Positions 18,458-27,490 of a stretch of DNA of 64,000 nucleotides are shown here, piece by piece. The position numbers and the translations under genes are program-made. Within the stretch, counting starts at the first letter, position 1, and every line of letters starts with the position of its first letter. The DNA is from Scytonema sp035967975. Lineage in GTDB: Bacteria; Cyanobacteriota; Cyanobacteriia; Cyanobacteriales; Nostocaceae. The stretch lies in the NCBI GenBank assembly GCA_035967975.1, contig JAWQFQ010000025.1, positions 1 through 64,000 on the forward strand. Direction: 5' to 3'. Under the pieces are notes generated by a model, which was given only the letters and a program-made list of their open reading frames with translations, was not told the origin of the DNA and made no database searches.

Positions 18458-18591
18458 GTAAGCTATTAGCCGTCAGCTATCAGCTTTTCTAAGCTATAAA
18501 AGGCATTCATAATGATACCATGAAGCCATAGAAAATGCAAAGGAAACAGGCTTGAAAGCTGGCTGCTGAAGGCTAATAGCAGAACGCTTAC
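18458..18591. repeat. MITE-like inverted repeat with GTAAGC ends
   Basis: The 134-bp unit begins GTAAGCTATTAGCC and ends GGCTAATAGCAGAACGCTTAC; the arms continue inward as imperfect TCAGC/GCTGA pairs. A related unit lies at 24481-24596. No clear target duplication was seen here. Confidence 0.6.
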
Positions 18592-18853
18592 ATCTTTATG
18601 TTTTCTCGGTAAAACTGCCGATTTAGATTTGGTATCGGTTGTGTTGTAATAGAATCCTAGAGCATCAGCATAGTAATACCAAAAACCCAGTTTCGTTGAG
18701 TTGATTCAACGAAAAATCGGTGTTTTTAAGGAGAGAAACTTGGGTTTTTTAAATCTAGTTTTGACAAATATACCGATGCTCTCGCCTGAACTGTCTTATT
18801 TTTTAACGCTTAATCATAACGAAATCAGCTTAGTAAATTTTTATAAATATTTC

Positions 18854-19537
18854 ATGGAAACTGAAGTTTTTAGTGAACTTTTTCCCTTAATGAGCACAGC
18901 CAACCCACAAACATTGGAATGGCTCCTCTCGATCGCGACTGAACACGAATACCCAGCCGGACGAGCCGTTGTCATGGAAGATGCTTGGGGAAACGCAGTT
19001 TACTTTTTAGTTTCTGGTTGGGTCAAAGTCCGGCGTACAGTCGGCGAAAGTTCTGTTGCTTTGGCAATTTTAGGTCGGGGTGATTTTTTTGGAGAAATGG
19101 CAATTTTGGATGAATCACCACGTTCAACTGATGTCATTTCTCTTTCGAGAGTCAAGTTGTTGAGCATTTCCAGAGAACGTTTTATTCAAATCTTATTTAA
19201 AGATCCACAGCTACATCACCGAATGTTACAGTTAATGGTAAGGCGATTGCGGCAAATTAACGTCCGCTTGCAAATGCGGTCTTCACCACCTGCGGTGAAA
19301 CTTGCCCATACCCTAGTCAGCCTGGGAGAAAACTACGGTCAGCCATCAATCAAAGGAAAAGAAATATATAATATTGCTTTTAAGGATTTAGCCGACATTA
19401 CAGAAATTACCCTGGAAGAAACGACCAAAATTATGGAAAAACTGCGTGAGAAAAGTTGGATTCAAGTGGATAAGACTAATCAGTTGATTTATCTAGTCAA
19501 TTTTAGGCAGTTGATACATTTAGCAAGCAAAGTCTAA
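18854..19537 (+). CDS. Crp/Fnr family transcriptional regulator
   Basis: The 227-residue regulator has a cyclic-nucleotide-binding-like beta barrel (about 20-135; LVSGWVKV, ILGRGDFFGEMAILDESPRSTDV) and a winged HTH near the C-terminus (about 165-225; FKDLADITEITLEETTKIMEKL). The GEMAILDESPRST stretch resembles the phosphate-binding cassette and keeps a Gly-Glu and Arg-Ser/Thr pair, so cAMP binding is plausible. No Fe-S cysteines of the Fnr type are seen. I start at ATG 18854, where family similarity begins; an in-frame ATG at 18776 would add 26 residues. It lies downstream of patU. Confidence 0.85.
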   Translation: METEVFSELFPLMSTANPQTLEWLLSIATEHEYPAGRAVVMEDAWGNAVYFLVSGWVKVRRTVGESSVALAILGRGDFFGEMAILDESPRSTDVISLSRVKLLSISRERFIQILFKDPQLHHRMLQLMVRRLRQINVRLQMRSSPPAVKLAHTLVSLGENYGQPSIKGKEIYNIAFKDLADITEITLEETTKIMEKLREKSWIQVDKTNQLIYLVNFRQLIHLASKV

Positions 19538-19761
19538 TAGTACACTTTTTGCTTTGCACAGGATCGGTATGATACATTCGGACCGCTTTTGAATAATAAA
19601 GGAAAAGATAAAGTATAAATTAAAACTGCGTAAAAGTTGAACCCTTTGACCTTCAGACTTTACTCGAGTTAACCAGTCAGCTGTTTGACTTGTGGCTATT
19701 AACAATTAATTATTAACTATTAACTATACACTAATGATTCTGAAGTCTACACCAACCACTG

Positions 19762-21543
19762 ATGACTGAAGCAACTGCACCTCACATCAACACCCATCGA
19801 AAGCAAAGCGCACCGACAATTTACTATCGAGTGGCAATGTCCCGACCTGAAACACACCTTTATGAGGTGACTTTACAGCTTGTGGGCTACCCATCATCAA
19901 TTTTGGATTTGAAATTCCCCGTATGGACTCCGGGGTCATACTTGGTGCGGGAATACTCGAAGCATTTACAGGATTTTGCTGCTTTTTCCCAGGATAAACC
20001 TTTGGCTTGGCAGAAAATTAGTAAAAATCATTGGCAAATAGAAACAAAAAAAGTATCAAAAGTAACTATTACATATCGCATCTTTGCTAACGAACTCACG
20101 GTACGGACAAATCACTTAGATGCAACCCACGGTTATTTCAATGGTGCAGCACTGTTTTTTAGAATCCCAAACTGGGAAAAACACGCAATTCAAGTGACTA
20201 TCGTACCGCCACACCCTGAGTGGCAAGTGACTACGTCTCTACCGTCAGTCCCAGAAGAAAGCAACACTTTCCATGCTTCCGATTTTGACACCCTTGTAGA
20301 CAGTCCTTTTGAAATTGGCAATCACCAGTTACATCACTTTGAGGTACTGGGAAAACCTCACCAACTCGCAATTTGGGGAAAGGGGAATTTCCAAGTGCAG
20401 CCAATGATTGCTGATATTAAGAAAATTGTGGAAGTAGAAGCAGAGATATTTGGTGGATTGCCATATCAACAATACTTGTTTCTGCTGCATTTGTATACTC
20501 AGGCGCATGGTGGTTTGGAGCATAAAAACTCTTGTTCACTTATCTATCAGCGTTTTGGTTTTCGCGATCGCGACAAATACGAACGCTTTATGCAATTGGT
20601 CGCCCACGAGTTTTTTCACTTGTGGAATGTGAAGCGCATTCGACCTAAAGCGTTAGAAGTTTTTGATTACGACCGAGAGAACTACACTCCCTCATTATGG
20701 TTTTGTGAGGGGACAACCAGTTACTACGATTTGCTGATTCCTCTAAAAGCAGGAATTTATGATGCTAAGTCATTCCTGAATAATTTGAGTAAGGAAATGA
20801 CTCGATATGAAACCACCCCAGGGCGAAAAGTTCAACCGCTTTGCGAGTCTAGTTTTGATGCTTGGATTAAACTATATCGTCCGGATGCTAATAGTGGCAA
20901 TGCTCAAATATCTTACTATTTGAAAGGGGAGATGGTGTCATTGCTGCTAGATTTACTGATTCGTTCGCAACACGGAAATCAGAAATCGCTTGATGATGTT
21001 ATGTTCAATATGTGGCATCAATTTGGTAAAGATGAAATTGGTTACACTCCAGAACAGTTGCAAGAAGTTATTGAATCTGTAGCTGGAATGGATTTATCTG
21101 ATTTCTTCACCCAATACATTGATGGCACAGAAGATTTACCTTTCAATGAGTACTTGGAACCTTTTGGTTTACAACTCATAGCAGAAGTCGAGGGAGACCC
21201 CTATTTGGGTATAAAGGTGTACACTGACAATAATAGAGAGATTGTTAAATTTGTGGAAGCGAGTTCACCTGCACAATCAGCAGGTATTGACCCCGGAGAT
21301 GAGTTACTAGCTATTGATGGTTTGCGATTAACCGCGAATAGCTTGAGTGAAAGGCTCAAAGATTACCAACCAAAAGATACTCTCCAATTAACAGTTTTCC
21401 ATCAAGATGAACTCCGCACCTTACCTGTTACCTTGGCTGTCCCTCGTCCTACGAAGTATCAGATCCAAAAACAAGAAAAACTCACTCCTACACAAAAGAA
21501 AAACTTGAGTGGATGGTTAGGTGTAGCTTCCAATAATTTGTAG
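19762..21543 (+). CDS. M61 family metallopeptidase with PDZ domain
   Basis: The 593-residue glycyl-aminopeptidase-like protein has an M61 N-terminal beta domain (about 20-190). The catalytic domain carries the zinc motif HEFFH (282-286) in VAHEFFHLWNVKRIRP, with the third ligand Glu316 in WFCEGTTSYY. A PDZ domain follows at about 480-570 (ASSPAQSAGIDPGDELLAIDG). No signal peptide is evident, so it is probably cytoplasmic. The start ATG lies just after a TTAACTA-type tandem repeat. Confidence 0.9.
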   Translation: MTEATAPHINTHRKQSAPTIYYRVAMSRPETHLYEVTLQLVGYPSSILDLKFPVWTPGSYLVREYSKHLQDFAAFSQDKPLAWQKISKNHWQIETKKVSKVTITYRIFANELTVRTNHLDATHGYFNGAALFFRIPNWEKHAIQVTIVPPHPEWQVTTSLPSVPEESNTFHASDFDTLVDSPFEIGNHQLHHFEVLGKPHQLAIWGKGNFQVQPMIADIKKIVEVEAEIFGGLPYQQYLFLLHLYTQAHGGLEHKNSCSLIYQRFGFRDRDKYERFMQLVAHEFFHLWNVKRIRPKALEVFDYDRENYTPSLWFCEGTTSYYDLLIPLKAGIYDAKSFLNNLSKEMTRYETTPGRKVQPLCESSFDAWIKLYRPDANSGNAQISYYLKGEMVSLLLDLLIRSQHGNQKSLDDVMFNMWHQFGKDEIGYTPEQLQEVIESVAGMDLSDFFTQYIDGTEDLPFNEYLEPFGLQLIAEVEGDPYLGIKVYTDNNREIVKFVEASSPAQSAGIDPGDELLAIDGLRLTANSLSERLKDYQPKDTLQLTVFHQDELRTLPVTLAVPRPTKYQIQKQEKLTPTQKKNLSGWLGVASNNL

Positions 21544-21681
21544 TTAATGAATTGGTAATTCGTAATTTATTTACTTATTACGAATTACGAATTATTACTT
21601 TTACTAAACCCTTAGAAGTCCATTTTCAAGTACCATTAAGGCAAAGCAGACCTATCTTCAAAACATAAATGGAGGAGAATA

Positions 21682-21846
21682 ATGGAAAAGTATGTATGTA
21701 CTGTCTGTGCCTATGAATATGATCCAGAAGTCGGTGACCCAGATGCAGGAATAGAACCGGGGACAGCTTTTGAAGAACTACCAGAAGACTGGGTTTGTCC
21801 GGTATGTGGTGCTAGTAAAGACCAATTTGAACTCTTAGAGGAATGA
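21682..21846 (+). CDS. Rubredoxin
   Basis: The 54-residue protein has two CxxC knuckles (Cys6/Cys9 in YVCTVCAYEYDP and Cys39/Cys42 in WVCPVCGASKDQFE) that bind a single iron. It also has the usual PDAGIEPGTAFEELPEDW core. It lacks the C-terminal membrane helix of the photosystem-linked RubA, so it is a soluble electron carrier of unknown partner. A strong GGAGGAG precedes the ATG. A perfect 28-bp palindrome just after the stop can serve as terminator. Confidence 0.95.
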   Translation: MEKYVCTVCAYEYDPEVGDPDAGIEPGTAFEELPEDWVCPVCGASKDQFELLEE

Positions 21847-21871
21847 TTTACTTTTTATGGGGCTTATGCAA

Positions 21872-22010
21872 AAACCCGGTTTTTTAAAAAACCGGGTTTC
21901 TTACAATGCGAATCAAGATTTTCCATTGAGATAAGCAGGGGATACAGAAGCAATACTGCATAGGATTTGCGAGAACTAGAAACCCGATTTCTTTAAGAAA
22001 ACGGGTTTCT
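21872..22010. terminator. Two AGAAACCCG-type hairpins after rubredoxin
   Basis: A perfect palindrome at 21872-21899 (arm AAACCCGGTTTTTT) reads as a bidirectional intrinsic terminator. A second hairpin of the same family follows at 21978-22010. Beyond them, to 22409, the sequence is AT-rich with no gene; 22205-22255 holds another imperfect repeat. Confidence 0.7.
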
Positions 22011-22409
22011 GGAGAGTTTGCGAAGTATTGAGTAATCTACGTAATTTTGCGGTTTTCTATTATAGACACTGGGTAAATAATACTCATTTTCTTTATGATG
22101 TTTTTATAAGTCTTAAGTAAGATTACTGTATTTTTTTTAGTAAAAATTATGCTAATTATATGATTAATTACGAATACACAGGTTTAGAGAAAATGTGTGA
22201 CGACTCCACACACTGCATTTCCCTTTGGGACGCTACGCGAACGTGTCGGTGTGGGCTTCTAAAAAATTAGAGGTTCGTCATTAGCCTCACTAAATCTTTG
22301 GTTGTTTTATATATAAAACTATGCAACTAATCCCGAAGCTCAAAAATGTATCTAACCTCAAAATCAGTATAATTTTTAGCTCACGACTCATGTCTAATAC
22401 TTTAAAAAA

Positions 22410-23744
22410 GTGTCGAATGTCAGGTTTTTTAAGTTTTTCGATTTGGTGACAGATTTGCCAAATCGAGCTTTTATGATAAAAAAGTTAAATCAAGTTGTCT
22501 ACCGCACCAAAAGGCAACCGAATTATTCATTTGCTTTGCTATTAATAGACATTGACCGATTCAAAATTATAAACGATAGTCTGGGCTATGCTGTCGGTGA
22601 CCTTTTCCTAAGAGCGATCGCTCGCAGATTAGAGAAGTGTCTCCACGGTAAAGGTACAGTTGTACGTCTGTGGGGGGATGAGTTTGCTATACTGTTAGAA
22701 CATATTTCAGATATTAGCGTTGCCTGTCACATAGCCCAACTCATTCATCAAAAACTGTGTTTGCCATTTTATTTAAACGGACAGGAAGTATTAACCACTG
22801 CAAGCACTGGTATTGTTATGGGTATCGGCGACCAATTAAGTTCGTCTAACAACCAAGCAGAGGATTTGCTAAGAAATGCAGATATCGCTATGCATCGTGC
22901 TAAAGCACAAGGAGGCGCACGATATGAGGTGTTTGATACAGCTATGTACCTGCATTTCCAAACACTCTCACAATTAGAGAACGACTTGAGACGGGCGATC
23001 ATCAATAATGAGTTTCAGGTTTATTACCAACCTATAGTCTTTCTTGAAACCCACAAGATAGTTGGTTTTGAAGCCCTTGTACGCTGGATTCACCCGCAAC
23101 GTGGCTTACTTCTCCCAGCAGAGTTTCTCAAACTTGCAGAAGACACAGGATTGCTTATTTTTATTGATTGGTGGGTACTCCGTTCTGCGTGTTTTCATAT
23201 GCGTCAATTACAGGAAGAATTTCCTACATATCCACCCCTAACATTAAGTGTTAATTTTTCTAGCAAACAGTTTACCCAACCGAATCTAGTCGAAAAAATT
23301 CAGCAGATCCTTCAAGAAACAGGTATAAAAGCACACAATTTAAGACTGGAAATGACAGAAAGTGCTATGATTAAGGACTCTGAAGCTGTGAGTGCTACCT
23401 TTGCCCAACTCAAAGCTTTAGGTATTAATTTGTACATAGATGATTTTGGAACAGGTTATTCATCCTTAAGCTATTTACACCGATTTCCTATTGATACAAT
23501 CAAAATCGATCGCTCCTTTATGAACAGCAATAACTCTCATACAGAAAAGTTGGCAATTGTTCGAGCTATTGTAACTCTAGCACACACTTTGAACATGGAT
23601 GTCATTGCAGAGGGAGTAGAAACAGTAGAACAATTGTCCCAAATGACAGAGATGCAATGTGAATATGGACAGGGGTATCTTTTTTCTAAGCCAGTGAATA
23701 GCCACGCGATGAAAGCATTGATTGCAGCACAACTACCGTGCTAA
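22410..23744 (+). CDS. Cyclic-di-GMP protein with degenerate GGDEF and intact EAL domain
   Basis: The 444-residue protein goes straight into a GGDEF domain (DLVTDLPNR at 11-19) with no sensor region. The signature reads WGDEF (88-92) instead of GGDEF, and the upstream RxxD inhibitory site is missing, so cyclase activity is doubtful. The EAL domain is complete: EALVRW (221-226), NFSSKQF, ETEMTESAM-like EMTES, DDFGTGYSSL, IKIDRSF, AEGVET and QGYLFSKP. It probably acts as a c-di-GMP phosphodiesterase. Translation starts at GTG 22410; the lack of an N-terminal sensor could mean loss of an upstream part. Confidence 0.88.
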   Translation: MSNVRFFKFFDLVTDLPNRAFMIKKLNQVVYRTKRQPNYSFALLLIDIDRFKIINDSLGYAVGDLFLRAIARRLEKCLHGKGTVVRLWGDEFAILLEHISDISVACHIAQLIHQKLCLPFYLNGQEVLTTASTGIVMGIGDQLSSSNNQAEDLLRNADIAMHRAKAQGGARYEVFDTAMYLHFQTLSQLENDLRRAIINNEFQVYYQPIVFLETHKIVGFEALVRWIHPQRGLLLPAEFLKLAEDTGLLIFIDWWVLRSACFHMRQLQEEFPTYPPLTLSVNFSSKQFTQPNLVEKIQQILQETGIKAHNLRLEMTESAMIKDSEAVSATFAQLKALGINLYIDDFGTGYSSLSYLHRFPIDTIKIDRSFMNSNNSHTEKLAIVRAIVTLAHTLNMDVIAEGVETVEQLSQMTEMQCEYGQGYLFSKPVNSHAMKALIAAQLPC

Positions 23745-23805
23745 TAGTTGATAAATGACACGAAATCCCCCTCACAATCCAATACTTGTCGGTTACGGGG
23801 AAATT

Positions 23806-23838
23806 AGAAACCCGATATCTTGGAGATACCGGGTTTCT
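23806..23838. terminator. AGAAACCCG palindromic hairpin
   Basis: This 33-nt hairpin is nearly identical (one base different) to the one at 54866-54898. It is preceded by CCAATACTTGTCGGTTA, which is the end sequence of the MITE-like family. It lies between convergent genes, the GGDEF/EAL protein and the universal stress protein, and could stop both. Confidence 0.7.
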
Positions 23839-23888
23839 GGTGGGTTTGGGGGGATAAATTGAATCAATATATTCTGAAATCTTCCCAA

Positions 23889-24416
23889 TTAAGTTGAAGC
23901 CGTTTGCTTGTTCTCAGGAGATTCTATCGTAGCATGAGTTGCACCTTGTACGATTAGGACTGAACAGGGAGCATGATGTAACACGTAATTGCTGACACTA
24001 CCTAAGAACAACTCGCCGAGACCCTTATGACCCCTGCGACCTAGAATAATTAAGTCAGCTTTGTAATTACGAGCTACATCACAAATAGCTCGACCTGGAT
24101 CGCCAAAACCTTGTACTAATTCAGTTTTGACTCCCAATGCTTGAGCGCGATCGCAAAAAGATTTTAGAAAATTAATACTTTCTTGCTTTAGTTCTTTCCA
24201 TTGTTCTAAATAGGAGTTAAACACTTCTACAGAAACTACGGGATAACTCATTCCTGTTTGAGTCAGAAAAGGATTTGGATAATACTCGTCAAAGGGAGAT
24301 ATAACATTTATTAACATTACACTAGCACCGGTGGCTTTTGCCAAAGTCACGGCTTCATCAAAAATCTGTTGACCAATGAGTGAGTTATCAAAAGCAACTA
24401 CAATTTTCCCAAACAT
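23889..24416 (-). CDS. Universal stress protein (UspA family)
   Basis: The 175-residue Usp-domain protein begins MFGKIVVAFDNSLIGQQIFDEA and carries the ATP-binding signature G-x2-G-x9-G-S near the C-terminus (GRRGHKGLGELFLGSVSNYVL). It therefore probably binds ATP. A longer insertion than usual (YYPNPFLTQTGMSYPVVSVEV) follows the first strand pair. ATG 24416 is preferred over an upstream TTG at 24428. Such proteins act in the cytoplasm under stress; no specific partner is indicated here. Confidence 0.9.
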   Translation of the reverse strand: MFGKIVVAFDNSLIGQQIFDEAVTLAKATGASVMLINVISPFDEYYPNPFLTQTGMSYPVVSVEVFNSYLEQWKELKQESINFLKSFCDRAQALGVKTELVQGFGDPGRAICDVARNYKADLIILGRRGHKGLGELFLGSVSNYVLHHAPCSVLIVQGATHATIESPENKQTAST

Positions 24417-24480
24417 AATAAATCTCAATCCATTTTAGATTTTATCATTTGAATTTTTCATTTTGAAAGCGTTACTCTCA

Positions 24481-24596
24481 GTAAGCACTCAACCGTCAGC
24501 AATCAGTAAATCAGCATTTTAGTCACCCGATAGATATCAAAAAACACAACTATGCTGAAAAGCTGTCAGACTCAGGGCTAATAGCTGAATGCTTAT
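24481..24596. repeat. MITE-like inverted repeat with GTAAGC/GCTTAT ends
   Basis: The left end GTAAGC and right end GGCTAATAGCTGAATGCTTAT match the outer arms of the unit at 18458-18591. The interior differs, so it is a diverged member of the same family. Confidence 0.55.
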
Positions 24597-24669
24597 GTTT
24601 TTTGAGATAACACGACTTGCACTCTTTTACCTTATCAAAGGACTTTGAAGAAATTATGAGGCTATAAAA

Positions 24670-24746
24670 CAATACGGTTGATGTTAAGGATTGCTAAGGG
24701 TTTAGAAACCGGGTTTCTCAGTAACTGCTTAACATCAACTGTATTG
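24670..24746. mobile_element. 77-bp MITE with 19-bp terminal inverted repeats and 10-bp target duplication
   Basis: The left end CAATACGGTTGATGTTAAG and right end CTTAACATCAACTGTATTG are inverse complements with one mismatch. The unit is flanked on both sides by the direct repeat GGCTATAAAA (24660-24669 and 24747-24756). The centre holds the palindrome AGAAACCGGGTTTCT. No ORF fits inside, so movement would need a transposase in trans. Confidence 0.8.
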
Positions 24747-24825
24747 GGCTATAAAAATGATACATATAGGACTCCTATTTGATTTTTGAACAAAACTCAG
24801 TATACCTAAATTTTCTAAAATCTTC

Positions 24826-24860
24826 TTGCCTATAGCAAGATTGCCTATAGCAAGATTGCC
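24826..24860. repeat. 15-bp tandem repeat TTGCCTATAGCAAGA
   Basis: Two exact copies and a third partial one lie in tandem. Each unit is itself an imperfect palindrome (TTGC CTATA GCAA). The rest of 24429-25156 contains MITE units and a hairpin at 25042-25066 (TTGCGCT/AGCGCAA), but no supported gene. Confidence 0.7.
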
Positions 24861-25156
24861 TGCCTACACAAATCAGTTCAGAAATCAAACCGGATTCCTA
24901 TAACTTTAGAAATCGCCTTGCTTCCTCACAAGTTCCTCAAATTCTTCTTCTACTCTAGATTTAGAAGCAATAAAGACAGAAGTTGTTTGCTTCTTAATTC
25001 CTTTAAGTAGGTCGATCAAAATAATTATCACTTGATTGTAGTTGCGCTTGAGCGCGTTTAGCGCAAATTTTACATTTGTTTAAAAGGTTCTGCTTTTTAT
25101 CGCCCACCTACTTAACGTTTCTTAACAGAATAACAGAGTTTACTAAAAGGAGAGAG

Positions 25157-25327
25157 ATGATGTTTTTAGCAGCCAGATTTCAAAGATTTCTCACCAGCCT
25201 TTCCCAAACTTCTCAGCAAGTTATTAACTATATTTTGAACGGTGTAAATAAAGTTTTTGAGCCTTCTAAAGATGATTACCCCATAGTAGGAGTCCAACCA
25301 TTTGATGGTAACTTAACGAAAAAATAG
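25157..25327 (+). CDS. Small conserved-looking protein of unknown function
   Basis: A good ribosome site (AAGGAGAG) precedes two ATG codons at 25157 and 25160, giving a 56-residue product. The N-terminal half is an amphipathic helix-prone stretch (FLAARFQRFLTSLSQTSQQVINYILNGVNKVF). It is followed by a short tail with a DDYP and QPFDG motif. I do not recognise the family with certainty. A longer in-frame reading from 25076 lacks a ribosome site. A pair of GAGGGGT palindromes lies about 105 bp after its stop. Confidence 0.6.
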   Translation: MMFLAARFQRFLTSLSQTSQQVINYILNGVNKVFEPSKDDYPIVGVQPFDGNLTKK

Positions 25328-25431
25328 GATGGCTAATAGCTAATGGCTAATGGCTAATGGCTATTAGCTATTAAAAATGATTTGGGTAGCTATATCTATA
25401 AAAATAGCACACTAGTTTTTCAAATTTACAT

Positions 25432-25481
25432 GAGGGGTTTCACCCCTTGTTAATTACTTACTATGAGGGGTGAGAACCCTC
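25432..25481. promoter_or_regulatory. Pair of 17-bp palindromes resembling the HetR target
   Basis: GAGGGGT-TTC-ACCCCTT (25432-25448) and GAGGGGT-GAG-AACCCTC (25465-25481) each differ at one arm base from the HetR palindrome as I remember it (GAGGGGT-CTA-ACCCCTC), with the same 3-bp spacer. Centres are 33 bp apart. They also fall inside a larger inverted repeat (TTTAC.TGAGGG with CCCTCA..GTAAA). A simple hairpin or terminator of the small upstream gene is the alternative. Confidence 0.35.
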
Positions 25482-25828
25482 ATAAGTAAACTAGTTTTTG
25501 GTGACACTAAACTCTGTAATGCTTACTATAACTGGCTTTTGAGAGATAACAAGAAGCTATTTTATAATTGAAAAAGTGTTGTTTTTTTATAAAACTGTGA
25601 TGTTTTTAACAAATTAAAAGATAAATAAAAAATTTGCCAAAATGGCAACCAAGATAAAAACAATTCAGTTACATTAAAGATGGTAAATGACTTCAAGGGT
25701 GTTGATTATCGGGGTATATCACCTATCAAAATAATATGGTGATACCCTTTCTACCAAATTCGATTTATATCAATAGAGAATCAATCTCTTGATTGTTTGA
25801 AAATCACCAGCATAAATATTTAAGTTTG

Positions 25829-25987
25829 CATTTGCCGCAATGGGAATATTCAGCCCGTGTAGGCGTTGTTGTTGAACAAAAGCCCCCTAAATCACTAACA
25901 GCGCCTGTACATATTCCTTATCGCTTCAGCGGCAAATGAGAAGTGGGAGTAAAGGCGCTTGGTATGCTTGCTCCCATTTCTTTTTTT
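25829..25987 (+). ncRNA. Candidate structured small RNA with intrinsic terminator
   Basis: A rod-like fold is visible. A perfect 10-bp closing stem (25829-25838 with 25929-25938) is followed by 7 bp (25843-25849 with 25911-25917), then 4 bp, then an 11-bp stem with two wobbles (25861-25871 with 25896-25906). Internal loops are asymmetric and the apical loop is about 24 nt. An 11-bp terminator hairpin (25939-25949 with 25971-25981) and a T tract follow at once. The region has no ORF. The overall shape loosely resembles 6S RNA, but I cannot identify it. No promoter was assigned. Confidence 0.55.
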
Positions 25988-26117
25988 ATAGAATGTGGAG
26001 AAAACACCTGTAACACCAATTCTCTAAAATCCGGCAACACATTCAAACCCACCAAACCCAGACCCAATAGGGCTTTCTTAATTACGAATTACGAATTGGT
26101 ATGACTACCCCTACGCC

Positions 26118-27299
26118 CTATTCTCCTCCTCCCGTATTAGGAATTAGGCGACCTACGGGGTAGGTAGCAACGTCTTGGGAAGCGCCGTCAACGACAGCTG
26201 CTCGAATTCCGTCTGATTTGGATTTAGCTGCTAAATAATCTTTTTGTAGTTTGTCCAGCATTTGTGCTCGTTTATGATAAAGACGCTTTAACGAACATGG
26301 CTGACACTTGTTTAAGATGTAGGCTCCCACAAGTGGTAAAGCTATGGTGCTATCGGTATAACAAACAATTGTACTGGGTAATTCATGTGGATCGATTTTA
26401 CCCCAACTGACAGCTTCCGAGGGCGTTGCACCAGATAATCCTCCTGTATCTGGACGTGCATCGGTGAACTGTACGAAGTAATCGTGTCCCTTTTCTTCTA
26501 GTCCTAGGACTTCGTGAAGTTGTGGTTGGGTTTGTAGTAAAAAGTTTTTTGGACTACCGCCACCAATGATGATAGCTGCACTCTTACCTCCTGATTCTCT
26601 GGCTGCATAGGCGATCGCAGCTGTCTCATTCACATCAATTGATGGGTCAAGTACCAACGAGTAGCCCTCCAACGATAAAGCAGCGACGTTCATACCAATA
26701 GAGCTATCTCCTGGTGATGACGTATAAATAGGAACTCCACATTCATAAGCAGTGGCTAGCAAGCAGGAATTCTTAACTCCAACTTGTTTTTCGACTTCAC
26801 GAACATATTTACCCAGTAAATAGTGAAATTCAGCAGTTCCCATCCGTTTTTGGAATGGCTCTGCTTGGAGGATTTTACGGAGAAAAGAATCCGTCTCTAA
26901 AAGTACATCATAACTAAAGATAATATCGTAAATACGGATAGTACCTTCCTGTCGCAGCTTCACATCGTTCAAAAACGGATTACCTGCAAACAGTTCAAAA
27001 CCCAACCCGTAGTGCATATCGTGGTAAAGGTTAGCACCAGTGCTAATCATCCAGTCAATAAATCCGTTCCGAATCAGTGGTGCTAGTACAGACACTCCAT
27101 ATCCGGCTGGCGTCATCGCACCGGAAAGACTGACTCCCACTGTTACCCCTTCCTTCATCACATCCCGACTTAGAAGATGGCATATTTCCCGCATTCTGGC
27201 TGAATTGTAAGCAGTGAAGTAATTATCAATCAAATCTACGACACCGATATCAGTTGGCATTGGTGTAGGTGAGATTTTTTTCCCTAGCTTTTTTGACAT
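26118..27299 (-). CDS. speY: Deoxyhypusine-synthase-like homospermidine biosynthesis enzyme
   Basis: The 393-residue protein is a deoxyhypusine synthase homologue. It has GVSLSGAMTPAGYG near the N-terminus, YHDMHYGLGF, a Rossmann-like centre (SSPGDSSIG), and GGGSPKN with the lysine that forms the enzyme-substrate imine in the family. Bacteria without eIF5A use this enzyme to transfer aminobutyl from spermidine, and in Anabaena the homologue makes homospermidine, which is needed for normal diazotrophic growth. It uses NAD. The symbol follows that Anabaena usage. It stands alone, about 130 bp downstream of the candidate RNA on the opposite strand. Confidence 0.8.
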   Translation of the reverse strand: MSKKLGKKISPTPMPTDIGVVDLIDNYFTAYNSARMREICHLLSRDVMKEGVTVGVSLSGAMTPAGYGVSVLAPLIRNGFIDWMISTGANLYHDMHYGLGFELFAGNPFLNDVKLRQEGTIRIYDIIFSYDVLLETDSFLRKILQAEPFQKRMGTAEFHYLLGKYVREVEKQVGVKNSCLLATAYECGVPIYTSSPGDSSIGMNVAALSLEGYSLVLDPSIDVNETAAIAYAARESGGKSAAIIIGGGSPKNFLLQTQPQLHEVLGLEEKGHDYFVQFTDARPDTGGLSGATPSEAVSWGKIDPHELPSTIVCYTDSTIALPLVGAYILNKCQPCSLKRLYHKRAQMLDKLQKDYLAAKSKSDGIRAAVVDGASQDVATYPVGRLIPNTGGGE

Positions 27300-27490
27300 A
27301 TTTAATACTTCCTCGTAATAGACAGGATTACATCCTAACTAGCTTTGACTTATTAATTGCATCATCTGCAAGTAGCAATTATATGCATGATGACCGCAAC
27401 ACCCCAAGTCAACTACAAAAGTTAATGTTGACAAAATTGACGCAGCCAGCTCTATAAGTTAGCTTAACGACTGAATACTGTACCAACGCT

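Noticed and set aside
24906..25031. 41-codon frame on the minus strand ending SRVEEEFEELVRKQGDF
   Set aside because: It has a protein-like look but no ribosome site and begins next to a palindromic repeat. It was not strong enough to annotate.
25829..25987. Firm identification of the structured RNA as 6S RNA
   Set aside because: The shape is suggestive, but loop sizes and length differ and no sequence match could be confirmed from memory.
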